Source: Rhopalosiphum padi
Taxonomy: Eukaryota > Arthropoda > Insecta > Hemiptera > Aphididae
Length of the DNA stretch: 64,000 nucleotides
Assembly: GCF_020882245.1 (NCBI RefSeq)
Contig: NC_083600.1
Coordinates: 24,242,001-24,306,000 of the forward strand
Reading direction: 5' to 3'
The position numbers and the translations under genes were made by a program. The notes under the pieces are model-generated. The model saw only the letters and a list, made by a program, of their open reading frames with translations. It had not been told where the DNA came from and searched no databases. This document shows positions 26,501-38,910 of the stretch, piece after piece; position 1 is the first letter of the stretch, and every line of letters begins with the position of its first letter.

Positions 26501-29436
26501 TATTGTTGATACGGCACACGTTGCACACTGTGAACCTACTTCAAAAATTAACATAATATAATAATCAGTAATCACCCCTAAATTAATTCCTATGTACGCC
26601 ACGGAAGTATGTAATTCTATTTAACGAACTTCTATTAATACGTTTTTTTTTGTTACCATGAGACTTTCTAATATAGAAGTTTCACTGTAGTTTAAAACTT
26701 CAAACATTTAAATATAACGAACATTATATGTATCTATGTGAAAAATTAACTCAAAATCACAATTTTATAGTTAATTTAAATAGTATATATTTATATATAG
26801 TTGTATGGTAAATTTTTACGGAACTATTTACGTAGTTGTAATTATATTTATAATAATATACGAATGTTTATTGTTTATCTCCTATATATATATATAATTT
26901 GTTTTAGGAAAATGAAAAATTGTGTTTAGAATATATAGATCAATTGAAGTTATTAAAAAATGAATTGAGTGAATTAAAAAATATATGTTTGGAAAAACAA
27001 TGTGAAAGTAAAACATGGGATACCAAACTTCAATTACTCATTGAAATTAAAAAAGAAATTAAAAACAAAGAAGGTGATTTAGGTGATATTGATATTATGA
27101 AAAATGAAATTCATAGAATGCAGGTAAAATGAATAATTATAAATTATAATAAATAAAGTTTTTGATATATTATAAACATATTATTTTCTTATAGATAAGA
27201 GAAAGTCAATTAAAAAAAATATTGGAAAAAATAATGTTAGATTTAGAAGTATGCATATCAAGGCGTGAAACAATTTATAATAAAGTAGCAGCCAAAGATA
27301 TTCGTTTAAAGGGAAAAAATGAAGCTAAACAAAAATTTTTGAAGAAGCTTGATTATTTACGAATAAATATCAAAAAAATTAAAACTGTAATTTTACTGAT
27401 GTATTATTATTAAACTTAAATTATTATGTTTGGTTATGTTTTATTGTATCGTATTTGTTGAATATAATGACCTAAAATTTACAATTATTGGGTCTGTATA
27501 TAAAATCACAAATTTACTAAATTTTCTTTAATTAAATTCATTGAAATCAATGAATTATTATAAAAAATATTTGAATGTTTATTAAACATTTTTTTTTTAA
27601 TTAGTGACCTATCAAAAATACTATAAATCATTGTTCTCCAACCTATAGGTCGTAAAATACTTTTGATGAGTCACGAATTGTGGTGTTTGTAAACTGATTA
27701 GACAACTTTATCGATAATAATATATACGAATACCTATGCAATTTTTTTTTACTGGGGATTGAATATATATTAAATATCTGAGTCGTCATTATAAAAAAGG
27801 TTGAGAAACAGTGAAACACTGCTATAAATGATTAAACTATGAATTTATTTTTCATTTACTTGTAAATTTTTCATAATTTATTTTTAAAGAAAATTATAAT
27901 AAAATAGGTACTTAGTAAATTATGATAATTTTATATTTATAACTTTTAAAAATACTTTTTTTTAATAAAATATATTTAAATATAACCTTAGTTGCAATTA
28001 ACATTTGTTTACTGTTTTACAGGAATGCAAAAAGTTAGATTCAAATATAAGTATTTTAGAAAATGATAAAATGAAATTGGATAACAAACTTACATATTTA
28101 AATGATAATATGATTGATATTCAAAAGACTATTAATGATATCTTAAGGAATATCGAAGACATTGGAGCTACAAAAATTAAAGTGTGTATTTTTCTTAAAA
28201 TGTATGTTACAAGTCGTTGAGCTTAGTTATTTAGATATTGATAGTACCTATGGCTATAATAAGTCAGAGACGCAATTAAGACTTATTTTCAAGAAGAGGA
28301 TACAACGCCTAACTCCTCTCTCCATTTATGATTTCTATACCGTATAAATATTTTGAACATTACTTAAAAATTCACTAAATCAGCGAAAAGCAGCTATGTG
28401 GATAGTGTAGAATGATGAAGCGTCCCATACGCGTTTTCCTTAAAAATAGTAGTATAGAACTACGCTAAAATTTCTGAAAAATGAGTTGGGGTACTTCATC
28501 CATCTGCGTCTTTATCCCAAGTCGAGCATTAATATTATTTGACTTATTTTATAGGGAAAAATGTAGCCACTGTGTATTTTCTTTTTTTATACAATTACTT
28601 GACAATAATACCTTTCTAATGGTACATCATAAGTATCTAATATTCCTCTATTATTATATGCTTATAAACGAAGTAATTGGTATGACAAAATAAATGCATA
28701 ATGCATATTAATACATAGATTTGTATAAGTATAATGTGGCATAAGAGACTTACCATAAATGTTGCAATTTGATTAATTCAAATAATGGGGTTGGTGGGTG
28801 TTCTACTGGGTTATTCTTATTAAGGTATACTTCGATGCCATTAAAACTATGTTTTAATTTGTGAACAAATCGTAATTTTAATTTAAAATCTATAAAGGTA
28901 TTAGTTAGGAAATTAAATGTAAGCCCTCAACATTCAACATTTTGATTATAATTTCTCTTAAATATTCCCTGTCCAATCTCTGACCATCGTTATGGTGTCA
29001 CCATATCCCATTATTGCAGTGTTTAAAATAAAATAAAGTTCATTATATGTAAATAGGAATAAATTAGGATACCCATATAAACTGTCTTTTATAAACCATT
29101 TATATAAATATACATATTAATTAATGTGTTAGTTAAGTTAATTTTATAATAATGTTCTCATAATACTAATTCATAATTGTATTTACTTTTTTTTAGAATA
29201 TTCATATATTAAGCTACAAACAAAACTATGCTAAATTTTTGGATGCGGTTAAAAAAGGACACTACCGTTTACTGATAAAAAATGAATTGAAAATGGATGA
29301 TGAATTTTCAGACGAGTGGAAGAAAAATTCTGATTTAATAAGTGTCGTAGAAGCTTTGAAAAACGATTTTCCATACTTGGATTTTCAAATTACACGTTTA
29401 TTATATATTCTGAAGTCTATTGAAAATAAGTCTTAA
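17563..29436 (+). CDS. CCDC40: CCDC40 homologue, axonemal coiled-coil ruler protein
   Basis: CCDC40 pairs with CCDC39 to form the 96-nm ruler that positions inner dynein arms and the nexin-dynein regulatory complex on motile cilia and sperm flagella. Fourteen coding exons: 17563-17749, 18093-18460, 18529-18748, 18817-18974, 19183-19427, 20715-20958, 21020-21202, 21261-21506, 21585-21759, 26110-26318, 26908-27123, 27195-27386, 28023-28181, 29197-29436. Phases agree throughout, giving about 1013 residues (human 1142). The acidic N-terminus is followed by the family signature LIVLEPNNPVMVRFQKTLK, after which nearly everything is coiled coil. Near the C-terminus LEVCISRRETIYNK and VKKGHYRLLIKNEL match conserved blocks. 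An in-frame ATG at 17506 exists, but 17563 is preferred because a possible acceptor lies between them. The 4.35-kb intron 9 and introns 5, 10 and 12 are loaded with transposon remnants. Expression in testis is expected from function. Confidence 0.92.
19766..19922. mobile_element. Short TIR element (AGTGGCGTAG family) in CCDC40 intron 5
   Basis: Left end AAGTGGCGTAGTCTGG and right end CCATGGCTATGCCACTG are inverted repeats around a G-rich left arm (GTGAGGGGGCAAACCC) and a C-rich right arm (CTACCTCCCCTCC). No reading frame is present. CAGTGGCGTA-type ends recur at 26462, inside another intron of the same gene. I see no clear target duplication, so the boundaries are approximate. A hAT-like left-end remnant (GGGTGCCCAAAC) sits just upstream near 19603. 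Confidence 0.6.
22073..22290. mobile_element. hAT-like MITE in CCDC40 intron 9
   Basis: A 218-bp segment with inverted termini CCAGCGGTTCCCAA and TTGGGAACCGCTGG. The CAGxGGTTCxCAA end is the classic hAT terminal motif. Flanking octamers TCCACGAC and TCTATGCA are only partly alike, as expected for a decayed 8-bp duplication. The inside is AT-rich with no transposase. Confidence 0.7.
22386..23008. mobile_element. Foldback-type element with ~300-bp inverted arms
   Basis: The left terminus AAGGTGATTTTTTAAGCATG is repeated inverted at the right end (CATGCTTAAAAAATCACCTT), and similarity between the two arms continues almost to the centre (for example the AAAGCAGAATA block near 22576 against its inverse near 22812). 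Outside each end is TATA plus one base. The centre is the only GC-richer part (22666-22735). A 113-codon open frame on the minus strand covers the left arm but looks accidental. Related arms occur at 37.9-38.9 kb and 61.2-61.4 kb. Confidence 0.78.
26401..26687. mobile_element. Tigger/pogo-like MITE in CCDC40 intron 10, carrying a nested insertion
   Basis: Left end CAGTGAAACTTCCATTTA and right end AATATAGAAGTTTCACTG are imperfect inverted repeats, with TA at 26399-26400 and 26688-26689. This is the same architecture as the element at 3932 but a different subfamily. A second element (26462-26610) interrupts it. No transposase remains. Confidence 0.8.
26462..26610. mobile_element. CAGTGGCGTA element nested inside the Tigger-like MITE
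   Basis: The left end CAGTGGCGTATATAGAG and right end TGTACGCCACGG form inverted repeats with one mismatch near the tip. GTATG occurs beside both ends, a possible remnant of the target duplication. It resembles the element at 19766 in its termini. Because it sits inside the intact-ended Tigger-like element it must be the younger insertion. Confidence 0.65.
27629..27821. mobile_element. hAT-like MITE with perfect 8-bp target duplication, CCDC40 intron 12
   Basis: The 193-bp element is bounded by the direct octamer CTATAAAT at 27621-27628 and 27822-27829. The left end reads CATTGTTCTCCAACC; the right region reads GGTTGAGAAACAGTG followed by a few extra bases, ending CACTG. The 8-bp duplication and the CA..GTT(T)CTCxAACC end motif point to hAT. 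Confidence 0.78.
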
Positions 29437-32400
29437 ATTCTTAATTGATAATAATTTATAAAAATGCTCTATTTAACCAACAACCATAAATTGTTGGTAA
29501 TTTAAGAGACAGTCTGCACAATATTTGTTGTATTTCTCAGATCCACGAGCAACATAGATAAAACTCATTCACGTAAAAAAATTTTTATAATTTTTAATAA
29601 TCTTAAAATAAAATCACCTATTACAAAAATCGCTGTTGCATTAAAAATAAAACAGACATCTCCATTTATATTATATCGGATTTGTCTGGTTGTTGTACCA
29701 ATTGACGCGGATATTTTTTTTTATTAATGAACACAATTTGATATTATTCTATATACAAATACAAACAAGTGATTTTCAACAAAAAAAAACGTAGATGTCT
29801 GGTTATTGCACCCACGTCTTCAATAATTATAGAGGACAACATTTTTTAGTATTTGGAATATCGGTTTTATATTTTATTATTATTTAGAATTTAATTTAAA
29901 AAATAAAAATAAAATTGTAAATTTAAATGGATATTACATTTTTTGAAACAATATATTCAGATAAATTAAATATTTGTACTATTTCCGATTGAGTCTAATT
30001 TATTTATTTGTGTGCTCTTGATCCATCCTTCAAATCCAAGATCAATTAATATTAATTATTATCGTTTTAATAATGTTGGCATGTTGCATTAACATTATAT
30101 CACTAATAGTAAGGTAATTCTATTTTCTATTACACCTATAAATTATTAGTACTTATTATCGCCCCGCCACCAACCCATATACAATTTACTTCTCTATCCT
30201 CGAATTATTGTTTCTTGTACTTATTATGATATTTTTTATACCTATAGCGTTTTAAATAATGGTAAAAAATAACTATAATAAATTATTTACAATTAATAAT
30301 ATCATAGTTAACAACTAGAATTGTTTATTAACATGTAAATTAATAAGACAGTTTTCTAAAGATTCTTAAATATCACACATTTTATTTGTTCTAACAATAA
30401 TTGTTGCTGTAAAAATTGAATGTCGCTAATGCCAGTATTAAATATTGCTGGAAAAAGCTTATTATAATTAATTTTTAACAGAATTTTAAAATAAGTTAAT
30501 ACTTTTTGTAAGATATCAACTTTAAATTACAATTATGTATAATAATATAGTAACAAGCCGAAAACATATTATACTACTTTATAGTTTACACGATTAACAT
30601 AATAAAATAAAATTTCAAATATTATAATATTATATGAAATATTTGCTATTTTTCCTTAAACCAGTGGTGGATTAAGCTATTTGCCGCCGTTTCAAACTAT
30701 AATATAATATATAATTTTTAATTTTTATTATTTAAGTGCACCAAATTTGCCTCTCCAATCACCTGATTATTTTACCTGTAGGGTAACCCGATGCTGCCTT
30801 AAACAGATGACATAACACATACGTGTATACGACTAGACTAACCTTCATCTAAGATATCATAGAAATGCAGAGATGTAAATTATGAATTGAAATGTTAGAT
30901 TTGAGATTTAAGACTGCTGACCTGGTGGTCGCTGGATTTATATAGGTTAGTGGCGGCCGGCGGGGCGATAGCAAACAAGTAGATATTATATTTTATTAGT
31001 TATTACTAGGGTTCATAATTCATACTAGTTATAGCAGTGGCATATTATATTCTGTATATGCTCTCGATTTATAGCAGACCAAGCTAGAAATTCGAGCTAT
31101 ACAATGTTGAGTTTAAAACTTTAAAAATTGAAAATTAAAAAATGCATATTTTGCATGATTGAAAAATTCGTCGATTTTAAAGAAAAAATTGCACATCAAA
31201 ATCGTTTTTCTTATGCTACAGGTACCTAGTTTATCATTGCATTTAAATTTAATACATCCATTAAAGTGATATAATTAAATATGAGGTAAATTAGAAACTA
31301 GATTGAGGGATCTATTTTTATAATAATTGATATAAATTAAACAATTTTTAATGTCTATCAGAGGGGAAAGCGAAGGTCTTCATGGCTTTGTGTTATTTGC
31401 ACATTATGAAGGCTAGTTGCTTTTTGGATTCTGTCGCCTATGCCCCTATAGGCTATAGTCTATATAGTAGATAATCAAAAAGATCTATGATAGAATTTAT
31501 TATGTTGAACGAAGACGTAAAAGCGTGAAGTACTCTAAATTCCAATAAATATGTACCTACCTATGTTGTTTAAATCCTCCCGTAAGAAAATTGAATGTAC
31601 TTCGTTGATATCTAGTATCTAGTATTGATACTTTTTGTTATAGGTCGCGACTGGCTAAACCTACTTACTTACCCATAAATAAATATACAATCATATTTTT
31701 TTTTTAGTGGGGGTGGGTCGCCGAGCCTGGATTAAGGGGGCATGGGCCCGGGCTCACAACAGATATTAAACAATAGTGAGCCCCGGGCGAATAGTACGTT
31801 TTTTTTTTATAAATTAGAAATATTTGGATATAATAATAATATTATATTTCTTGTATAAACATGTACAATTATTTATATAAATAACATTTTTATTATTGTA
31901 TTTAAAAAAGTAAGAAATAAATTTATAAATATAACTTTTTTTTGTCTGAAATGTTATTATATGTAGGTCACCAATATTTTGATTATGGTTATTGGCCACA
32001 AAATTATCTTAATCCGAGTTTGTGGGCCGCGTAACCAACAAGGGGTAAATTTGAGCGTCACCATTACAAAAAGGTTGGGAAATACTGCTATAGTAGGTAT
32101 GTTTTATAAACTCAATCAAAAAATTACTTTTCATGTCAAAATTCAAAATCAATTTATTATTAAACAAAAAGCATAAAAGTACAGAACATGGTCATTCTAA
32201 CTTGTAAATAAATAGTAATTAGATATACTATATAGTTATTATTTAATACTAAAATAGTAAATATTTAACATCACAGCAAATGGCTATAGAAAATAGCCAT
32301 AAATTAATAATAGGTACCTAATTAATATCTATATAGGTATTAGTATTCCATAGCGGTGTTTAATATACCTACAGGCGACAGGCTACATTACAGTTACAGA

Positions 32401-32949
32401 TTTACTCATTTAATATTATTTTGGCAATCACAATTATTATTGAAAATTTGAAACTAATATTTATTGTGTTAGTACAAATATAGTGTTTAAGAAATTATAG
32501 TGTTTATATTTTATAATCAATTGTAGACTGTAGTAGATACATAAATATATAGTTATTACCACAGATTAATATACTAATATAGTAATATGCATATATATTA
32601 ATCCACGGTTATTACTTATTAGTTATTATAGTTCATTCGATTCATTAAAGTTTCTGGTTTATAGGCGTATACCACCGACTAATGAAAATTTTCCATATAG
32701 TCTGTGCCATTGACATGTCAATGGTCTGTGCTTATACCAAGCCACCAAGGTGGTTATATATAAATATATAATAAATATAATATAACATCACAGATTCACA
32801 GAACAATATCCACCGTGGTTTATACAGTTAAATGTTAATACTGTTAATTGTTAATTTGTTATCGCAATTTGAAATTCGCAATAATAATAAACAATAATAA
32901 TTATTGTTATTATTATCTTATATCACAGTATACAATAATATTATTGTGT

Positions 32950-33130
32950 TCGATTTATGTACAGTGTGGCCTGGGACTGTGATAACAATAAATAATGGTG
33001 AGCACGACAAACTTGTTTGACTGCATTTCAGTCATTACAGCTACAGCTGCAGTGCAGTCCTCCTCGTGCCGCCCCAGCGTGTTGTTTTCTCTTTTTACTA
33101 CAGTATTTTTTTATCATAACATAGGTAGTA
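32950..33130 (+). promoter_or_regulatory. GC-richer patch, candidate promoter/5' exon (possibly Mical)
   Basis: In an otherwise AT-dominated block, 32995-33095 contains CAGCTACAGCTGCAGTGCAG, several CpGs and GTGCCGCCCCAGCGTG. A splice-donor-like ATGGTGAGC sits at 32996. Such patches mark promoters and first exons elsewhere in this window (LTV1, LIN9). The link to Mical, about 10 kb downstream, is inference. Confidence 0.3.
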
Positions 33131-36100
33131 CATAGTGATCGTTGTGCTCGGGCTATAATTTAATTATTTATTAATTACTAATTTTTTTAATACTATATTT
33201 TGCGATCAAAATGTTAATTATATCGTAGTCTTTAAAGAACAATTTACATGTTCCTGCTTTTATAGTGCTTATTAATTATACTACTATTTTTGCTTTAATA
33301 TTTTCTTAATCAAATTTTATTTTTTTTAACAATATTTGTTACAATTCAATGTTTAAATTTAAATATCAGTTTTCTCGCCTTCAAATATTTCAATTTGATG
33401 TTTAAAGCAAATGAAATTTTCTCATTTGCCAAATGTATTACCAGTTATATTCCGAATATGTATATAAATTCAGAATATTTCTAAATATCTTGCTGAATAA
33501 ACGAAAATATTAACAGGTTAGTATCTCGGTTAGCATCATGGATTAAAATTATCCTAGTTCATAGTATACAATTTTAAATAAGAACTGCTGATAAATTATC
33601 GTTGATAAAAGAGATGGTTGGCCAATGTAGTTTGTCTGTTTAAAATTTAAACTAATAATGAATCTTTGTATTTATTAAACACTATTATAGTTGCTGCTAG
33701 GCTTACTCAGTATTAAGTATTTGGAATTTACCTATCTAATAAGTAATAATCACAGGTAGCTGCTTATTTAATTAGGTAACTGCATGTACATATTTCTTAT
33801 TTTATTTAAAAGTATTTTAATTTATTGAAGACAATTTTAAGAGTACCAATATGTGTTAACATTGTGGAACTGATATAATGTTAAAATTAAAAATATCCAT
33901 TCATGATAGATTTCAAATGATAGACATGTAATTGAAGTTTTGACATCATTGAACAAATGTATAGGAATTAAAAATACTAATTAATACTACTTACTTATTA
34001 CAATTAAGCTGTTAGTAGCTGTTGTAAGTTTATTTGTAAAACTAGCTCTATAATGTTTATATCATAAAGAATAAAGCAACTAAATATATTATATTCTTTA
34101 TTGGTAATGTGTGCATTTTTTAAAATTTATTTGATAAATTTGTTATTAATTCAATTAATTCGTGGACATCAATGACGGCATATTTTACTACAGAAACAAT
34201 CACAGTGGTTTTTGACAGTCTTGTAAAAAATAGGTATTTCTTTAAAAGTATGCAAGTTCAGATACTGATACTTAATTTGAAAAGTATTTAAAAATATGTA
34301 TTTGAATACTTAGCAAAAAATGTAATTGAGTACAAATACAGATACTTGAGAAAGCATTTTAGTAGATACGTTTGATAGTTTTACATAAGATATTATTTAA
34401 CTATATAAATCAATTAAATTATTAACTAATTTTTTAATTAATAATTAAATTACTGAACCTTGTTTTTTTTAGCATTTTCATGTTAATAGGATTAAAAATT
34501 GAAAATATGTGAACTAAAAAGAAAAAGTTTTTTTAAAAAATAGCACATAATTCATTTTCATTTGGTATACATGAGCTATTTTGAGAAATTACCTAATATA
34601 CTTAGTTCTAGTACATTTTTCCAAAAATGTCTTATAATAATATTTAGGAAATAGATTGGTATTCAAGTAGCCTATTAGACAGGTGTGAGGTGACATTGGT
34701 GTAAATGTTAAACTATGTTTGTTTTTAATAGCTACATTTTAATTTAGGAAATATTTGTTGCTTGTGGTTTGTGGTGACAATTTTAATTCAAACTTGTAAA
34801 AAACAAATAAATTTGAAAATGAATTTGATTGGTATGATTATACACATTTCATTTTTCATTATAACTATAATATTTACTCACTCATATAAACAACAAATTG
34901 TATTAATTTTGATATTTGTATATAAATAAATTGTGAAATATGATTTCATAAATTAATTATTTGAAGTATGATATAAGAAGATGCTACCGACAAACAAATA
35001 TGATTTCAAATATTTGATTAGAACCCATCAAAGTCTGTATATAAATTTACCGATCTCTGATTATTATATAACAGGAAGAAATCTGATAATATTTATTATT
35101 GCATTATACATAGTTAAATTATTATTATTATTTCGTATTATTTTTTTATGTGTGTAGAAGTAAGTAAATAATGTATTTAGTTGTTTAAAATATTTTTGAC
35201 TAATGTATATTACTAAATAAGTTGATTGTAACTATTTTTACATGATAATTTTCATAGTAATTTTATGATCTCTAATTTAATTTCAAGCTATAATTTTGTA
35301 AAAAACAGTAGATGGATAGGTTAATAGTAATAATTTAATTAACATTTTATTTTTTGGTTTATTTTTCTTTGAGATACACTACACATATATAATAAATAGT
35401 GTATACCTAGGTCCTAATTAGTATTAACTTATATTAATTGAGGATTAAAAATAAATTAATAATGTAACTCAAGTTTAGTAGATTATAGTAAATACTGATC
35501 ATCAAAAAATATCTATGTAGATTCAATATAAAATATATAGAATATATTTAATATTCTGCTATTTTAGAATAACGCTCCATTAGTTTTTTATTTTTGTTGC
35601 ACCTAATACCAGTAGTATCCTACTATACAGGGTCATTAACATGAATTTTCTATATTGCCTTGACATATCTATATTAATTTGACTATTGATACTTTTGTTT
35701 ATTATTAAACGTTTCATAACATGACTAGGTACAATAAGATAGATCATAAGGTAAAATAAATAACAAATTTTAATATTAAATTGTATATTATAATCCTTTT
35801 ATGAAACACTTAATGTTCTTTTTAATTAAAATATAAATATATTTATTTATTAAAACTTTTATGTACTCTTAAAAAATATATTTATTTATTATGTGTTATT
35901 TTAATTTTATAGGTTGGTAACCTTTTGTCCTTTAATAACGTTTTGCTTTGTAGGAGGGTTTGTATGACATCATCAACCATATGGGGGTCATCAACATCAC
36001 TACCGCCATTCATTGAGAATTAATTGCCCCATTTTATAATGTACTTATGTACTGCCCTAGACCTTCCTGTACAATGTTGTTCCAGTCTGATCAATTTCGA

Positions 36101-37859
36101 TTTTCGAATCACAATAGAATTAGGTTTATTTATTATACTCGTATTATCCAGCGTGTATTGGTTATAGGTGATGTATAACAGGAAATCGTCAAATGTAGAT
36201 TTTAAATGTTTGTTTAATAGTCAACAGATCAGTTATTTTTGATATTATAATGACTAAAATACACGATTTGAACATTTGAACGTATTTGATTCTGTGCCAA
36301 CTATTTGCACTTCATTGTTACAATCCTGATAAATCCTAAGAACTATTCTGACTAAGATATAGACAAAGAAAAATATTGGTTTTGCGTGTTTTTTCTTATA
36401 GACCTTGAGATACCATAATAGAAGTGCACATGTCAAATTAATTATGCAGTATAATTATTATTTTCATAAAATTCGGTTGTATATTAAAACTAATACAATT
36501 ATGAACAATGTTAATTGAATAGATAATTTAATAAAATTGTAACTGATGAAAGTGTTAAATAATAATGTTTACTGTTTACATGTGTTATTTTAATAATTGA
36601 TTCTTATAATTGTATTATTGATATATTGGCCTTGAAATGTTTATTTTACATTTCTTCAATGTATTATGTTCAAAAGTAGAACAAAATAAAATAGGACGAA
36701 AACTCGCTATTTTTATCTGAATAAAGGTAGTGTAAACGATTTTTTCATTGTTTCATGGAATGACTGGCAGTATTCTCTATTATTATTGCAGTATTTATAG
36801 CAGAAGACACAAGTCACAAAACGTTCTACTTTTTATGGTTAAAACACTAAAAATAAAAATGTAGTGATCATGGATGTATATTTTTTTACCCTTGGTAGTT
36901 ATCATAAAATCGTGTAACAATTCAATTGTTAACCTATAAAAATAATTTAAAATCTTAAGGGTGAATTATTAATTTGAAAGTGAAGTAATTAAAAATAGCC
37001 AATTATATTAATATTTTTAATAAATCTAGATAGGTAACCACTTATTTCCAAACTATTGAATATCAGTTAAGAATAATACAAAAAAAGCAATATTTATGTT
37101 TTTTAGACGGGATGTAATAATTTAAAACTGTGGATTTAAAATCACAATTCACAAGACGTTCGTAAACAAATTTAAATAAAGAAGTTCTATTCTGACCCGC
37201 CCATAATAAACAAGGCATTATGATGAACACCTGTCAAACAAAAATATTGATTCGATAAGTCTATTTCAATAATGAAAATGTATTGATGTGTTTTCAAGGT
37301 CATATTTTATAAATATTTGCTCTGCAGTTTGTTTAACAAGATTAATTAACTTAAAATATATTATCTATCTTATCTGGATTAATAGAAAGCGAGTAATTAT
37401 CATTACTGAAGCTGATCTCTCTTTATTCTGGTTTTGTATCTATAGTATAGTAGTATCTAGTATCTACACACAAAATAATAATTAAAATTCATTCTCAATT
37501 TCTTGTTGTATGTTTCAAGATGTTCCTCAAGCTGAACAGTTATCTGAAAAAAAATCTTATATTAATGATAATAATAATAAAAAAAATGTAATGGAACTAA
37601 TTACGGAAAATTACTGTACCAATATATGATTGTTAGGTACAGTTCGTAACTATTATATTATAGTAAAAATGAACTATATGGTCTGATTAATTATGGTAAT
37701 GCTTTTTCTTCTATTTGTAATATATTTATTTCAACTTGTTTAAATTAATTTAATTAACATTTTATTTAAAAGTTAAAGCTATAAAAATAAATTTATTATT
37801 TAACTACTTACTGGATGATCCATTAAACATAATATGACACTTACTATTTTAGAAAAAAC

Positions 37860-38910
37860 GTTGAAAATATTTATTTTATATAATTTTAAGTAATCACTAA
37901 ACATTTTTGGAAATATTTCTAGTTTCATCTTACGAAGCAGAATAATATTATTCAGAGTATTTGATGTATAAAAGTCAAAATTTGATCAATTAGTTTATTT
38001 TTTACAATTGATTTTATTAATGCTCTAAAAGTATGAAAAAGCAAAAAAAAAATTTTTAACTGCAATAATGTCCTTATAAAATGATCCAATTTTTAAATTT
38101 TAAATTTTATTACGATAATCAGAAAAATTTCAATGTATGCATTGGTGATGATTTTGAGTATCGGCCGGGACTGAATTACTCATTCCAAACATACCAAAAT
38201 TTTTAATGTCGTGTTTTACGTTTATTTGGTACCGGAAGCAGTACGGGCAGTACAGCTAATAACTGCCGTCTAAATAGATAAAGAAGTTATAGATAAATAT
38301 CGAAATCATAGGTAAATTGAACGATTCACAAAATGATAAATGGTCAGAACAAATTTTTTAAGCTAGTATATTTTGAATTACCAATTAAATTTTATCTATG
38401 AATTAATTTTATTAGAAATTTGCATTGAAAACGACATTAAAAATTAACAAATTTACAGAAAAATTATAAAAAATATTCTAAAAAGTACATATTTCTTAAA
38501 AATACAAAATAAAATTCTAAATCTGTGATGCATGAAACGGATTTTATACTTGAAAAGCATTTTCGGTACTTCTCTTAAAATAATGCATTTTGCATTGAAA
38601 TACGCGTCTGTTATAACTTGTAAGTATTTAAAGTCGATGAAGTAGATCACTTGGTCCATTATTTTGCGTGATGGTATCCTTGTACCACATCGCTTAACCA
38701 AAGTGAAATACTAATATAAGTTATAATTCATAAACTACCCGACTAAAATTTACTTTTTATATATGGAAGTATTCCAAAAAATATTCTACTTAAGAATAAA
38801 GAATTCAAATGCTTGTTGTCATTAATATAAGAATTTTTTTTTAGAATAAAATATATTGCTTTTTAACAACTTAAAATTATGTAAAAATATGTATTTAAAA
38901 ATTTGAATAG
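37860..38910. mobile_element. Diverged copy of the foldback element
   Basis: 37925-37990 resembles the left arm of the 22.4-kb element (TTTCATxTTxxxAAGCAGAATA followed by GTATTTGATGTATAAAA). 38725-38910 resembles its right arm (ATAATTCATAAACTAC, AATATTCTACTT, TTGTTGTCATT, TTTTTAACAACTTAAAATTA, AATTTGAATA). The material between is unrelated to the 22.4-kb copy. Boundaries are approximate. Confidence 0.5.

Noticed and set aside
28481..28693. 70-codon plus-strand frame in CCDC40 intron 13
   Set aside because: No splice signals consistent with CCDC40 phase and no similarity to any family; CCDC40 exons on both sides join directly in frame.
35915..36060. Less AT-rich stretch with GTATGACATCATCAACC and TATGGGGGTCATCAAC that might be an exon
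   Set aside because: No long open frame with splice sites on either strand and no family match; more likely a transposon relic.
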